DNA of 64,000 nt from Ruegeria_C sp040830705 (GCA_040830705.1 JBFOME010000021.1:1-64000); one strand, 5' to 3'. Positions 31,764-41,116 are shown, counted from the first letter of the stretch. The notes: a model not told the origin generated them from the letters alone. Program-made: numbers and translations.

Positions 31764-31815
31764 CTTGCTTGTCAAGAATACAGCCTATGATACGGCCATG
31801 CAGATCCGCGACCGC

Positions 31816-32592
31816 CTAGAACTTGCCGTTCTCATGCGCCATCTCTGACGGGATCTCGGACACAGTGTCCCAATGCTCGACGATCTTGCCGTTCTCGACC
31901 CGGAACAGGTCGAAAAACGCGGTGGGTGTCTCGCCCAGAGCGCCTTCAGAGGCTGTGAAGACAAAATTGCCCTCGGCCACGACAATTGGCGTATTGGTAT
32001 AGGTCATGATCTGCCCTGCTTCGGCCATCGCCGCCAAGGCAGCGCCCAGCCCGTCGAGGCCGTTCCCGATCATCGGGTTGTGCTGTATGTAAGTCTCGGT
32101 CGAAATATAGTCAGTGATCCGCTCAGGCGCGGCACCGTTCAGGACATCACGCACGAAGCTCTCGACCAAGGCCTTGTTTTCTGAGGTCTTGTCCAGGTCG
32201 ATCACTTCTGTGACGCCATCAGTCATGGAATTACCGTTGGCGGTTTCGGAGGCGAGGACAGCTGGCTGCAGATTGTCCCAGTGCTCGGCAACTCTGCCGT
32301 TCTCGACGCGGAAAATATCGAAACCCACCAATTTGTCGGCACCAAACGCCTGCGCATTGTCATAAGTCGTGTGCAAGACCACCAGGTCCCCCTCGGCAAT
32401 CACCCGGTGGATGGTTGCGGTCACGCCGCTATCCTGCAGCGCCGGGATGATGCCGATGATCGCCTCGGCACCCGTCGGCACAGCCGGATTATGCTGAATA
32501 TAGTCCGGCGCCAGTAGCTGGCGCGCGGTATCGGGGTCGAAGTCGATGAACAGCGCGCTCACCGCTTGCAGAACAAGTTCCTTGGGGGTCAT
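31816..32592 (-). CDS. Tandem NTF2/SnoaL-like domain protein
   Basis: The 258-residue protein is an internal duplication of a SnoaL/NTF2-like domain. The first half has DYIQHNPAVPTG and FDIFRVENGRVAEHWDNLQ; the second has TYIQHNPMIGNG and FDLFRVENGKIVEHWDTVSE. Each QHNP-to-EHWD pattern matches predicted SnoaL-like ester cyclases or isomerases. It is divergent from an HxlR regulator gene with a palindrome between them, suggesting control by redox or electrophile stress. The reaction is unknown. Confidence 0.8.
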   Translation of the reverse strand: MTPKELVLQAVSALFIDFDPDTARQLLAPDYIQHNPAVPTGAEAIIGIIPALQDSGVTATIHRVIAEGDLVVLHTTYDNAQAFGADKLVGFDIFRVENGRVAEHWDNLQPAVLASETANGNSMTDGVTEVIDLDKTSENKALVESFVRDVLNGAAPERITDYISTETYIQHNPMIGNGLDGLGAALAAMAEAGQIMTYTNTPIVVAEGNFVFTASEGALGETPTAFFDLFRVENGKIVEHWDTVSEIPSEMAHENGKF

Positions 32593-32674
32593 TTCCGTGT
32601 CTCCTGCGAGAGTTGATCTATGTGCCGCATAGAGGTATTAATTTGGAACCAAGTGTCAATTACGCACTAAATCC

Positions 32675-32685
32675 ATACCTGGTAT
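32675..32685. promoter_or_regulatory. Putative HxlR operator
   Basis: ATACCTGGTAT is a perfect 11-base palindrome 16 bases upstream of the HxlR start, in the 109-base divergent region shared with the NTF2-like gene. A second partial repeat (CTATG..CATAG) lies about 50 bases away toward the NTF2-like gene. Binding by HxlR is inferred from position. Confidence 0.45.
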
Positions 32686-32701
32686 CCTGAAAGGAACTGC
32701 C

Positions 32702-33070
32702 ATGCCTCTGACCATCGACACGGAACAGGATGAAAACGGCCAGTGCCCAATCCGCGCCATCCTGACCACTGTGATGGGCAAGTGGAGTTCACTGATCCTG
32801 CTGTCGCTGCGGAACGGCTCGCTGCGGTTTTCCGAGATCAAACGTGGCGTCGGCGATATCACCCAGCGGGTGCTGACCGAAAACCTGCGCGCGCTGGAGC
32901 GCGACGGGTACCTGACCCGCACCGTTGTCCCAGGCCCGCCAATCGAGGTGCATTACGAACTGACCGACCTCGGTAGCGAATTCGTGGGGCATTTCACGCC
33001 GCTTGTCAGCTGGGCGTTGGAACGGCGCGACACGGTACTGGCATCGCGGGACAGTTGGCAAACGAAGTAG
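32702..33070 (+). CDS. HxlR-family transcriptional regulator
   Basis: The 122-residue protein has the HxlR winged helix: CPIRAILTTVMGKWSSLILL (Cys at residue 15, the redox-sensing position in many members), LRFSEIKRGVGDITQRVLTENLRALERDGYL and VHYELTDLG. These repress nearby oxidoreductase-like genes and respond to electrophiles or redox change. It is divergent from the tandem NTF2-like gene, which is its likely target. AAGGA precedes the ATG. Confidence 0.9.
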   Translation: MPLTIDTEQDENGQCPIRAILTTVMGKWSSLILLSLRNGSLRFSEIKRGVGDITQRVLTENLRALERDGYLTRTVVPGPPIEVHYELTDLGSEFVGHFTPLVSWALERRDTVLASRDSWQTK

Positions 33071-33074
33071 CGCC

Positions 33075-33722
33075 TCAGAAATTGGGCTTTGCGCGAAACT
33101 TCATCGAAACGCCGCCCTCGGGGTTCTTCAGGCGCAGCTCTTCGGAATGCAACATCAAGCGCGGGAAATCGCGCGCCGCCCCTTCGGCATAAAACGGATC
33201 GCCCAAGATGGGATGTCCCAAAGCCCGCATATGCACCCTGAGCTGATGTGAGCGGCCCGTTTTGGGCATCAACCGCACCCGCGAAGTGTCGCCATCATGG
33301 CGTAGAACGCGCCAGTCGGTCTGGGCAGGTTTGCCGGTCGCATGGCAGACCATCTGTTTCGGGCGGTTGGGCCAGTCGACGATCAACGGCAAATCCACCG
33401 TGCCGGTTTTGGGCGACACAATACCCCAGACCCGCGCCACGTAGGTCTTGCGCGTCTGGCGTTTCTCGAATTGCAGGCCCAGGTGACGTTGCGCATGGGG
33501 TGTCTGGGCAAAAACCATGACCCCTGATGTATCCCGATCCAGCCGGTGCACCAGCAAGGCCTGTGGAAAGGCCGCTTGCACCCGCGTCAACAGACAATCG
33601 GCCAGATGCGCACCCTTACCAGGGACCGAAAGCAAGCCGGCAGGCTTGTTGACAACGATCAATTGGGCGTCTTCGTGCAGCACATCAAGCGGCGTTTGTG
33701 GGGGATAATAACTTTCAGACAT
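33075..33722 (-). CDS. RluA-family 23S rRNA/tRNA pseudouridine synthase
   Basis: From start 33722 the protein is 215 residues. It has the RluA catalytic motif LVHRLDRDTSGVMVFAQTP with the active-site Asp in HRLDRDTSG, PTGR-like KTGRSHQLRVHM, and GHPILGDPFYA. There is no S4 domain. It isomerises uridines in rRNA or tRNA; the short form without extensions is RluA-like, possibly acting on 23S U746 and tRNA U32. The frame continues upstream to 34451 without family similarity. It ends 5 bases from the HxlR stop, tail to tail. Confidence 0.88.
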   Translation of the reverse strand: MSESYYPPQTPLDVLHEDAQLIVVNKPAGLLSVPGKGAHLADCLLTRVQAAFPQALLVHRLDRDTSGVMVFAQTPHAQRHLGLQFEKRQTRKTYVARVWGIVSPKTGTVDLPLIVDWPNRPKQMVCHATGKPAQTDWRVLRHDGDTSRVRLMPKTGRSHQLRVHMRALGHPILGDPFYAEGAARDFPRLMLHSEELRLKNPEGGVSMKFRAKPNF

Positions 33723-33818
33723 GCGCGCCTGCCTATCGCAGCAACAAAGCTCCCGCAACGTCGTCCTTGCCTGGAAGGATCGCATCCGCAACGTTTGTAA
33801 CAGGACAAAGGAGAGACC

Positions 33819-34229
33819 ATGCATCCGACCATCGCCAGAATGCAGGAGGTTGTGGCTAAGGGCGATGAGACCCTGATCGCCGAGCTGCTGGCAAAGGATG
33901 TGCGGTTCCGGCCACCAACCTACTACAAAACCTGGACGGGCCGCGCGCCGGTGGCGGCGGTCCTGGGTCATGTCAGTCAGGTATTCTCCGAGTTCCGCTA
34001 TCGCCGCATCATGGGGAGTGGCCGCGACTGGGCGATGGAGTTTCAGTGCAAGCTCGGTGATCTGGATGCGGTCGGGGTCGATCTGATCACATTGAACGAG
34101 GACGGGCTTATTCGGGAGTTCGAGGTCGTGATGCGCCCTTACAAGACGGTCGGCGTGCTGCGCGATGCAATGAACGCGCGTGTGATGACGGATGAGCGAT
34201 TCCTGAGGTTTCGCGAGGCTCTGTCCTGA
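33819..34229 (+). CDS. NTF2/SnoaL-like small protein
   Basis: The 136-residue protein is a single NTF2/SnoaL-type domain: HPTIARMQEVVAKGDETLIAEL at the N-terminus, FRPPTYYKTWTGRAPVAAVL, and GVDLITLNEDGLIREFEVVMRP. No catalytic residue is assigned; similar proteins are often predicted isomerases or binding proteins. AGGAGAGACC precedes the ATG. It ends 5 bases before the GDSL hydrolase gene and is probably co-transcribed with it. Confidence 0.75.
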   Translation: MHPTIARMQEVVAKGDETLIAELLAKDVRFRPPTYYKTWTGRAPVAAVLGHVSQVFSEFRYRRIMGSGRDWAMEFQCKLGDLDAVGVDLITLNEDGLIREFEVVMRPYKTVGVLRDAMNARVMTDERFLRFREALS

Positions 34230-34234
34230 TTGCA

Positions 34235-34942
34235 GTGGATCAAATCCTGCGCCTGCCGTTGGCGCCCGTGCTTTTGGCGCAAGGGTTTCTGGTGCGACGC
34301 AAAGTGCAGATTTTGCCCGAGCCCTCAGGTGCGCGCGCCGGTCGCGTCGGCAGTGGGCCGGTATTGCGCCTGCTGATAACTGGCGACAGTTCTGCAGCAG
34401 GTGTGGGTGTCTCAACGCAGGACCAAGCCTTGTCGGGGCAGATCGTTGCAAATCTTGCGCGCGACTTCACCGTCGATTGGCGATTGGAGGCGGCCACGGG
34501 TCGTACGACGCGCGACACGTTGGAGCACATTCAGCGGATAGATGAACGGGTGGACGTTGCAGTGACCGCTCTGGGGGTCAATGACGTGACCCGCGGGCGT
34601 ACAAAAAAACAATTTGTGGCACAACAACACTCGTTGCTGACGCATCTGACCGGGCCTCTCGGCGCGCGCTGCGTCGTGGTGTCGGGCGTGCCACGGATGG
34701 AGCTCTTTCCGGCGCTGCCACAACCGCTTGCCTGGGTGCTGGGCAAGCAGGCCAAGCGACTGGACGGAGCGCTGCGGAACGTGGCGCGGGATTACCCTCA
34801 GGTTCATCACCTTTTGCCCGATCTGCCAAACGATCCGTCGCTGGCGGCGTCTGACGGGTATCACCCAGGCGCGCGGCTCTATGACCTCTGGGCCGAGCAG
34901 ATCGTGCTGATCATCCGCGCTCAGGTCGCTCGGCGCAATTGA
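34235..34942 (+). CDS. SGNH/GDSL-family hydrolase
   Basis: The 235-residue protein has SGNH block I LLITGDSSAAGVGVS (Ser near 49), block III ALGVNDVTRG (Asn) and block V SDGYHPGARLYDLWAE (Asp and His). It is an esterase or lipase-like enzyme. The start is GTG at 34235, just after the NTF2-like stop. No signal peptide is evident, so it is likely cytoplasmic. Its 3' end overlaps the end of rarD by 22 bases on the opposite strand. Confidence 0.85.
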   Translation: MDQILRLPLAPVLLAQGFLVRRKVQILPEPSGARAGRVGSGPVLRLLITGDSSAAGVGVSTQDQALSGQIVANLARDFTVDWRLEAATGRTTRDTLEHIQRIDERVDVAVTALGVNDVTRGRTKKQFVAQQHSLLTHLTGPLGARCVVVSGVPRMELFPALPQPLAWVLGKQAKRLDGALRNVARDYPQVHHLLPDLPNDPSLAASDGYHPGARLYDLWAEQIVLIIRAQVARRN

Positions 34943-35820
34943 CGGACAAGCGGGATGGAATACACCACAAGCGCCGCCCAGATCAGCGGGAAGGCAATCA
35001 TTCGCGCTGTATCCATCCTTTCACCAAAAACCAGAACAGCCGTCAGAAAGATCATGGTCGGTGCGATGTATTGCAGGATACCGATGGTCGACAGCCGCAC
35101 CAGCTTTGCCCCGTTCGCATAGACCAGAAGCGGCACAGCCGTTACCAGACCCGCCCCAAGCAGCAGAGAGGTATCGGTAGAAAGCACACCAAAATGACCT
35201 GTTCCCGCAGCACCCAACCACGTCACATAGGCGAGCGCTGGAACCAGCAGGATCAGCACCTCCAACAGGAAGCCCTGGTTGGGGCCGATCGGCAGAGATC
35301 GCTTAAAGAACGCGTAGAACCCCCAGCTGACTGTCAATCCAAGCGCGGCCCAAGGCAACTCCCCGGCTTGAAGCACCAGCACCGCCACGCCCAGCGCTGC
35401 CAGCATCACCGCAACCCATTGCACGCGGGTCAACGGCTCGCGCAGCAATAGCGACGCCAACGCAATACTGAACAGCGGGTTGATGTAATAGCCAAGAGCG
35501 GCATCCAACGCATTACCGCTGGCGATCGCCCAGACATAGATCGCCCAATTGACCGAGATCAGCGCCGCCGTCAGGCAGGCCATGCCCAGCATCCGCGGAT
35601 TGAGCAACGCCGCCTTTAGGTCATGCGTTCGCCCCAGCGCCACCAGCAACAGTCCCGCAATCGGGACCGACCAGATGATGCGATGCGCCACGATCTCCAC
35701 CGGTGGGATATGTGCCAGCAGCTTCATGTAAAGCGGCAGGAACCCCCACAGCACATAGGCGGTGATCGCAAAGGCCAAACCCTTTGGTGTATCTGTGGTT
35801 TCGGGTGTTCCGGGCTGCAT
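34921..35820 (-). CDS. rarD: EamA-family transporter RarD
   Basis: The 299-residue membrane protein has about ten membrane segments with the RarD pattern: GLAFAITAYVLWGFLPLYMKLL near residue 14, VEIVAHRIIWSVP near 43, ALGYYINPLFSIALASLLLRE near 130, and QYIAPTMIFLTAVLVFGE near 260. RarD belongs to the drug/metabolite transporter superfamily; its substrate is not known. Its promoter region holds two inverted repeats. It overlaps the GDSL gene tail to tail. Confidence 0.85.
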   Translation of the reverse strand: MQPGTPETTDTPKGLAFAITAYVLWGFLPLYMKLLAHIPPVEIVAHRIIWSVPIAGLLLVALGRTHDLKAALLNPRMLGMACLTAALISVNWAIYVWAIASGNALDAALGYYINPLFSIALASLLLREPLTRVQWVAVMLAALGVAVLVLQAGELPWAALGLTVSWGFYAFFKRSLPIGPNQGFLLEVLILLVPALAYVTWLGAAGTGHFGVLSTDTSLLLGAGLVTAVPLLVYANGAKLVRLSTIGILQYIAPTMIFLTAVLVFGERMDTARMIAFPLIWAALVVYSIPLVRQLRRAT

Positions 35821-35871
35821 TGCGGCACCTGATTTGGTTCGGGCCCAGCCTTCGCCCGGATCGCGCCCAGA

Positions 35872-35908
35872 GTAAAGCGAACTTTACCGAGGGCAGGAAT
35901 TCCTGCCC
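35872..35908. promoter_or_regulatory. Two adjacent inverted repeats upstream of rarD
   Basis: GTAAAG-CGAA-CTTTAC (35872-35887) lies 52 bases upstream of the rarD start. It is followed by the 18-base perfect palindrome GGGCAGGAATTCCTGCCC (35891-35908). They lie between divergent rarD and the DUF2125 gene. The first looks like a regulator operator, the second like a terminator-free hairpin. Neither has a known cognate factor. Confidence 0.5.
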
Positions 35909-35998
35909 TGTCCATGCCAGCAGAACTGCCATAAACCTGACCGAAAGCAGTGCTATCGAGCCCCCTGAACCACCATCCCCGCCCCGGAAGGCTTTTCC

Positions 35999-37537
35999 AT
36001 GAAAAACACGATATGCAGCGTTTCCCTAGTATCATTCGCCACCCTTCTGACACCCCAGATGGCCGCCGCAGATATCACCGCCCAGGATGTCTGGCAGAGC
36101 CAGAAAGATGTGCTAGCGGCTGTTGGCGGTGAGCTGAGCGGGGAAGTTTCGCGCGACGGCAACAGCGAAACGATTTCAGATGTTTCCATAGTGTTCGAGC
36201 TGCCATTCGAGCAAGGCCGGATTCAGATGACAGGGCTGAGCCTCAAACTGACCGAAAACGAAGATGGTAGCGTCAGTATCGCCTACCTCGAACCTGTTGT
36301 GATGGAATTGCAAGGGACGATCGAGGGCGAAGGCAGCGTTTCGGCGCAGGTCGGGATAGATGTCCTCAACGGCCTGACCGTCGCCAAAGGAGAGCCCTCG
36401 GATATCACATGGACCTATTCGGCAGATCAGGTGGCGCTGGAACTGCTGGACCTGTCAGGAAACATTCCCGAGACAGATGTCAGCGACTTTGCCGTTTCAG
36501 GCGTAATCGCGGACATCTCTGGCCAGACACGCATCCAGGTGGCGGAACAGATCATTTCAGAAACGTCTTCCACACTTGGTGCGCAGAATTTCGAATACCA
36601 TTTCACTGATCAACTCGGCACCAAGACCGCAGCCACCGCCAAAGCCGATACCACCATCGCCGAGAGCGACCTCGTTCTGCCACGCGGTGGCATGGATATT
36701 ATGAACCTGGCATCTGCACTGAAAGATGGTCTGAAGCTGTCGCTGACCTCCTCTACCACCGGATATGGCACGACCCAGACCGTTACAGTCGACGACGAGG
36801 TCCTCTCGGAACAATCCACGCAAAGCGCGTTGCAGGAAGTCAGCTATGCCTTCGATGCGGAAGGGATCAAGATGGACGGGTTGGCTCAGGACAGCCAGAT
36901 GGAGTTCGTGCTGGCGCCGATTTTGCCCGCCCCGATCTCGGCCTCGATTGCCAACATATCTGGAACGTTGCAACTGCCCGTTTCTGCCGGTGAGGCACCG
37001 CAGGACGCGGAAATCGATATGGTGATGGACGGGCTGAGGATGGATGAAGCTCTGTGGTCGATGTTCGATCCGGATCAGGTGCTGCCCCGCACGCCTGCCA
37101 AGGTCGAATTGGGGCTGACCGCTCAGGTAAGGAATTTTGTCGACTGGCTAAACTTCCCGCAGGTTCAAAACGTTGTCGAGGCCGGCGAAAGACCCGTTGA
37201 ACCGGTGGCAATGTCGCTGAACAGGCTGGACATCGATATGGCGGGCGCCAAGCTGACCGGGACCGGAGACCTTTCATTCGACAATGACGACACTGAAACC
37301 TATGGCGGTGTGCCGAAGCCGGTCGGTGGCTTTGATCTGACCCTGAACGGGATCAACACGCTGATCGACAATCTGATCTCGATCGGTCTGATACAGGATC
37401 AGGATGCGATGGGTGCGCGCATGATGCTGGGCATTGTGACAAATCCGGACCCGAGCGGGGACAAGGACGCATTGATCTCACAAATCGAGCTGACCGAAGA
37501 CGGGCATATCCTGGCCAACGGCCAACGCCTGAAGTAA
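35999..37537 (+). CDS. DUF2125-family periplasmic protein
   Basis: The 512-residue protein starts with a signal peptide (MKNTICSVSLVSFATLLTPQ, cleavage near AAAD) and continues as an all-beta-like protein rich in D, E, G and S: FELPFEQGRIQMTGLSLKL, FEYHFTDQLGTKTAATAKAD, TGTGDLSFDNDD, ending LTEDGHILANGQRL. This pattern fits DUF2125, an exported protein of alphaproteobacteria without known function. It is monocistronic, ended by a clear terminator. Confidence 0.78.
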   Translation: MKNTICSVSLVSFATLLTPQMAAADITAQDVWQSQKDVLAAVGGELSGEVSRDGNSETISDVSIVFELPFEQGRIQMTGLSLKLTENEDGSVSIAYLEPVVMELQGTIEGEGSVSAQVGIDVLNGLTVAKGEPSDITWTYSADQVALELLDLSGNIPETDVSDFAVSGVIADISGQTRIQVAEQIISETSSTLGAQNFEYHFTDQLGTKTAATAKADTTIAESDLVLPRGGMDIMNLASALKDGLKLSLTSSTTGYGTTQTVTVDDEVLSEQSTQSALQEVSYAFDAEGIKMDGLAQDSQMEFVLAPILPAPISASIANISGTLQLPVSAGEAPQDAEIDMVMDGLRMDEALWSMFDPDQVLPRTPAKVELGLTAQVRNFVDWLNFPQVQNVVEAGERPVEPVAMSLNRLDIDMAGAKLTGTGDLSFDNDDTETYGGVPKPVGGFDLTLNGINTLIDNLISIGLIQDQDAMGARMMLGIVTNPDPSGDKDALISQIELTEDGHILANGQRLK

Positions 37538-37554
37538 CGGCTGCCTGAACATGC

Positions 37555-37583
37555 AAAAGGGGGCCGTTTCGGCCCCCCTTTTT
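37555..37583. terminator. Bidirectional intrinsic terminator
   Basis: GGGGGCCG-TTT-CGGCCCCC with AAAA on the left and TTTTT on the right, between the convergent DUF2125 gene (stop 37537) and the DMGDH-like gene (stop 37590). The A-run and T-run let it serve both strands. It is the clearest terminator in the window. Confidence 0.88.
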
Positions 37584-37589
37584 GTGTCG

Positions 37590-40043
37590 TTACGCTTTCA
37601 CGCGCTCCGATTTCGGGTCGTACATCGGCTTCAGCGAGGCTTCGGCCTGGACCTTTACACCGCAAACATCGATCTCATAGGTCGAGGCCAGCACGTCGGC
37701 GGCTTTCTCACCTTCGCAGGGCACATAACCCAGGCCGACAGCAGCCCCCAGCGTATGGCCGTAATTGCCAGAACTCAGGTAGCCCACATATTCGCCATCC
37801 CGCAGGATCGGCTCATTGTGGAACAACAGCGGTTCGGCATCGGCCAGTTTGAACTGCATCAGACGGTTCTTGGGGCCGTTTTCCTTGCGCTCGATCACGG
37901 CCTGCTTGCCGATGAAGTCACCGGGCTTACCCACCTTGACCGCAAAGCCCAGACCGGCATCGACCACGTGATCCTCGCAGGTGATGTCATGGCCGAAGTG
38001 GCGGAAACCCTTTTCGATCCGGGCGCTGTCCATCATGTGCATCCCGCAGAGTTTCAGGTCCATATCCTGCCCGGCCTCATGCAGCGTTTCGAACACATGC
38101 CCGGCCATGTCGGAAGAAACATAGACCTCCCAACCAAGCTCACCCACGTAAGTCACGCGGTGAACACGGGCCAGTCCCATGCCGATCTCGATCTCTTGCG
38201 CCGTGCCAAACGGGTTTGCATCGTTCGAGAAATCGGCTGGCGAGACCATTTGCAGCAGCTTGCGCGCGTTCGGGCCCATCACGGCCAACACGCCCTCACC
38301 TGCGGTCACGTCAGTGATGACCACGTTGAAATCGCCCTTGTGGCGCTCCATCCAGGTCTGATCGGCCAAGCGTGTCGCTGCCGGGGTGACCACCAGATAG
38401 GCCAGTTCGCTGAGGCGCGTGACTGTCACATCAGCTTCGATCCCGCCAGTGCGGTTGAGGAACTGAGTATAGACGATCTTACCGTTGGGAACCGAGTAAT
38501 CGCCGCCACCGACATAGTTCATGAACGCTTCGGCGTCCGGCCCTTCGACCCTGATCTTGCCGAAAGAGGACATGTCATACATGCCAACGTTCTCACGGAT
38601 GGCGCGGTGTTCGGCGGCAGAGTTCTCGAACCAGTTTTGGCGCTTCCAGCTATACTGATACTCCCGTTCCTGCCCCGCATTGGCAAACCAGTTGGCGCGT
38701 TCCCAACCCGCCAACTCGCCCATGACTGCACCCTGCTCCAGCAGATGGTGGTGAAACGGCGTGCGACGGACGCCGCGCGCAGTGGCCTTCTGGCGGTAGG
38801 GAAAGTGGTCGGCATAAAGCAGACCCAGCGTTTCCTTGGAGCGCTCGAAAAGGTATTTCTTGTTGCCCTGGAATGGCTGCATCCGGCTGATATCCACATC
38901 GCCCAGATCGAAGGGCTTTTCACCAGTATCCATCCATTCGGCCAGCGCCATGCCCGCGCCGCCCGCAGACTGGATACCGATGGAGTTAAAGCCTGCAGCC
39001 ACCCAGACATTGTCCATTTCGGGTGCGAGGCCCAGGTGGTAGGCGTCGTCTGGCGTGAAGCTTTCGGGACCGTTGAAGAAGGTATGGATACCAGCCTCGG
39101 CCAGCAGCGGAACACGCTCGACGGCCTTTTCCAGGATCGGTTCGAAGTGATCGAAATCTTCCTGAAGCTGGTCGAATTCAAACGAGTCCGGAATACCGTC
39201 CATCGCCCAGGGCTTCGATTCCGGCTCAAAAGCGCCCAACAGAATCTTGCCCGCATCTTCTTTGTAGTAGGCGTATTCATCCGGCACCCGCAGCACCGGC
39301 AACTGAGTCATGCCCTCGATATTCTCGGTCACGATGTAGAAATGTTCGCAGGCATGCAGCGGAACATTGACCCCTGCCATACGGCCCACTTCATGGCCCC
39401 ACATGCCCGCGCAATTCACCACCATGTCGCACTCGATGTGACCCGAGGCGCTGCCATCGTCGGCAACCCAATCGACACCGGTGACTTTGCGGCCCTGTTT
39501 GACGATCTCGGTAACCTTGGTGCGTTCCTTGACCACGGCACCGCCCTGGCGCGCGCCTTTGGCCAAGGCCAGCGCGATATTGGCCGGATCACCCTGCCCG
39601 TCCAGAGGCAGGTAGACCGCGCCTTTGACATCTTCCAGATTGATATGCGGATAAAGCTCCTGCACTCGCTCGTTGGAAATCTCTTCGACTTCGACACCGA
39701 AGGCCCGCGCCATGGCGGCCTGGCGGTAAATCTCTTCCTTGCGCTCTTCGGTCAGCGCAACCGTGATCGACCCGCAGCGTTTGAAGCCAGTGGCAACGCC
39801 GGTTTCATCCTCAAGCGAGCCGTAGAGTTCCTGGCTGTATTTCGCCAGCTTGGTCATGTTGGCGGTTGCGCGCAGCTGTGCGATCAGACCGGCGGCATGC
39901 CATGTCGTGCCGGAGGTCAGCTGCTTGCGTTCCAGCAGCACGACGTCCTTCCAACCCTTTTTGGTCAGGTGATAAGCGACCGAACATCCGATCACGCCCC
40001 CCCCGATGATGACAACACGCGCCTTGCTGGGAAGATCTGCCAT
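37590..40043 (-). CDS. FAD-dependent oxidoreductase with GcvT domain (dimethylglycine/sarcosine dehydrogenase-like), copy 2
   Basis: From start 40043 the protein is 817 residues: FAD fold (VVIIGGGVIGCSVAYHL, near residue 10), the histidine for covalent flavin attachment in SGTTWHAAG, a DAO-like domain, then from about residue 430 a GcvT/aminomethyltransferase domain binding tetrahydrofolate (RVTYVGELGWEVYVSSDMAG near the C-terminal half). Such fusions oxidatively demethylate dimethylglycine or sarcosine and pass the methyl as methylene-THF. It lies 86 bases downstream of the GbdR-like gene, the last gene of the run. Confidence 0.88.
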   Translation of the reverse strand: MADLPSKARVVIIGGGVIGCSVAYHLTKKGWKDVVLLERKQLTSGTTWHAAGLIAQLRATANMTKLAKYSQELYGSLEDETGVATGFKRCGSITVALTEERKEEIYRQAAMARAFGVEVEEISNERVQELYPHINLEDVKGAVYLPLDGQGDPANIALALAKGARQGGAVVKERTKVTEIVKQGRKVTGVDWVADDGSASGHIECDMVVNCAGMWGHEVGRMAGVNVPLHACEHFYIVTENIEGMTQLPVLRVPDEYAYYKEDAGKILLGAFEPESKPWAMDGIPDSFEFDQLQEDFDHFEPILEKAVERVPLLAEAGIHTFFNGPESFTPDDAYHLGLAPEMDNVWVAAGFNSIGIQSAGGAGMALAEWMDTGEKPFDLGDVDISRMQPFQGNKKYLFERSKETLGLLYADHFPYRQKATARGVRRTPFHHHLLEQGAVMGELAGWERANWFANAGQEREYQYSWKRQNWFENSAAEHRAIRENVGMYDMSSFGKIRVEGPDAEAFMNYVGGGDYSVPNGKIVYTQFLNRTGGIEADVTVTRLSELAYLVVTPAATRLADQTWMERHKGDFNVVITDVTAGEGVLAVMGPNARKLLQMVSPADFSNDANPFGTAQEIEIGMGLARVHRVTYVGELGWEVYVSSDMAGHVFETLHEAGQDMDLKLCGMHMMDSARIEKGFRHFGHDITCEDHVVDAGLGFAVKVGKPGDFIGKQAVIERKENGPKNRLMQFKLADAEPLLFHNEPILRDGEYVGYLSSGNYGHTLGAAVGLGYVPCEGEKAADVLASTYEIDVCGVKVQAEASLKPMYDPKSERVKA

Positions 40044-40129
40044 GGTTTTATCTCCGATTCTGCCGTTGGCCTGTCTTGCCATGGATATACGGCGCGAAAT
40101 CTGTCAAAAGCGTCAGTTCTTGCCGGAAA

Positions 40130-41104
40130 TCAGGAATGATCCGGTATCCGGCGACGGCGACGGATCGCAAAAGGCGTGACTCCGAAGAAGCTCTTGTAGA
40201 TGCCCGAAAATCCATTCGGAAATCCGCAGGCCAGGCCGACCTCGCGAATGCTCATTGTTGTGTTGAGCAGCAGATTGTTGGCCTTGGTCAGGCGCATTTC
40301 GCGATAAAAGCCGTTGGGTGTGGTGCCCAGAAATGTCCTGAACTTGCGCTCCAGCGACCGGTTCGACAGACCCAGCGTCCCGACCAACTCGTGAATCGCG
40401 ATTGGTTCTTCGATATTGGCCTGCATGATCTTGATGCACTGATCCAGTTTCTCGTCGCCGGTGGTGGTGGACTTGATGCCCGAATAAGGCTGCGGCGAGG
40501 CATAGTCTCGAACGCGCTCATGCAGAAAGATGTCCGAAACCGCCATCATGGCCGCGCTGGACATGTGTCGCCCGATCAGTTCCAGCGTCACATCGATGGT
40601 CGACCCCATACCCGCGCAGGTCACCACCTGCCCCACTTGCGAAGCAAGTGCGTGACGCGCCTCTAGCGGCTCCATCCGTTCGCGCAAGATAAACGAATTC
40701 TCCCAATGAGTGGTGTGCTGCCCCGATTGGCCCCCGAAATCGCGAATATAGCGCGTCGCGGCTTCGGCAAGCAGAAAGACCTGCGCGCCACGATAGGTGT
40801 AATCCCGCACCATACGTCCCAGAGACAGCTCGGGGTGATCTGGGTCAGCATTGCCGATCACAAAGACATAATCGGCGCTGGCATTGCGGTCGAGTTTCAG
40901 TGTCTCGACAGTCGCGCCTGCGCGACAGGCAATCGGGCCGCCATTGCGCGATCGATAAAGCCACGAGAACTGTGTCTTGGGAAAGACCCGGTTCGCGGTG
41001 CGGATCACATCAACCACACCGGCAACCTCGGTCAGCACGAAACCATCCGCGACAATGACGTCGAAGTGGATGTTATGCGGCTCTGTGCCTGATGTGACCG
41101 ACAT
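40130..41104 (-). CDS. GlxA/AraC-family regulator, GbdR-like
   Basis: The 324-residue protein has a DJ-1/PfpI-like N-terminal domain (IHFDVIVADGFVLTEVAGVV, YVFVIGNADPDHP) and a C-terminal AraC double HTH (LSNRSLERKFRTFLGTTP, then REVGLACGFPNGFSGIYKSFFG). GbdR activates glycine betaine and dimethylglycine catabolism in Pseudomonas, and the location between a homocysteine methyltransferase and a DMGDH-like gene supports the same role here. The ligand is inferred, not shown. It starts 12 bases after the upstream gene. Confidence 0.86.
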   Translation of the reverse strand: MSVTSGTEPHNIHFDVIVADGFVLTEVAGVVDVIRTANRVFPKTQFSWLYRSRNGGPIACRAGATVETLKLDRNASADYVFVIGNADPDHPELSLGRMVRDYTYRGAQVFLLAEAATRYIRDFGGQSGQHTTHWENSFILRERMEPLEARHALASQVGQVVTCAGMGSTIDVTLELIGRHMSSAAMMAVSDIFLHERVRDYASPQPYSGIKSTTTGDEKLDQCIKIMQANIEEPIAIHELVGTLGLSNRSLERKFRTFLGTTPNGFYREMRLTKANNLLLNTTMSIREVGLACGFPNGFSGIYKSFFGVTPFAIRRRRRIPDHS

Positions 41105-41116
41105 GCTCTGCCAACC

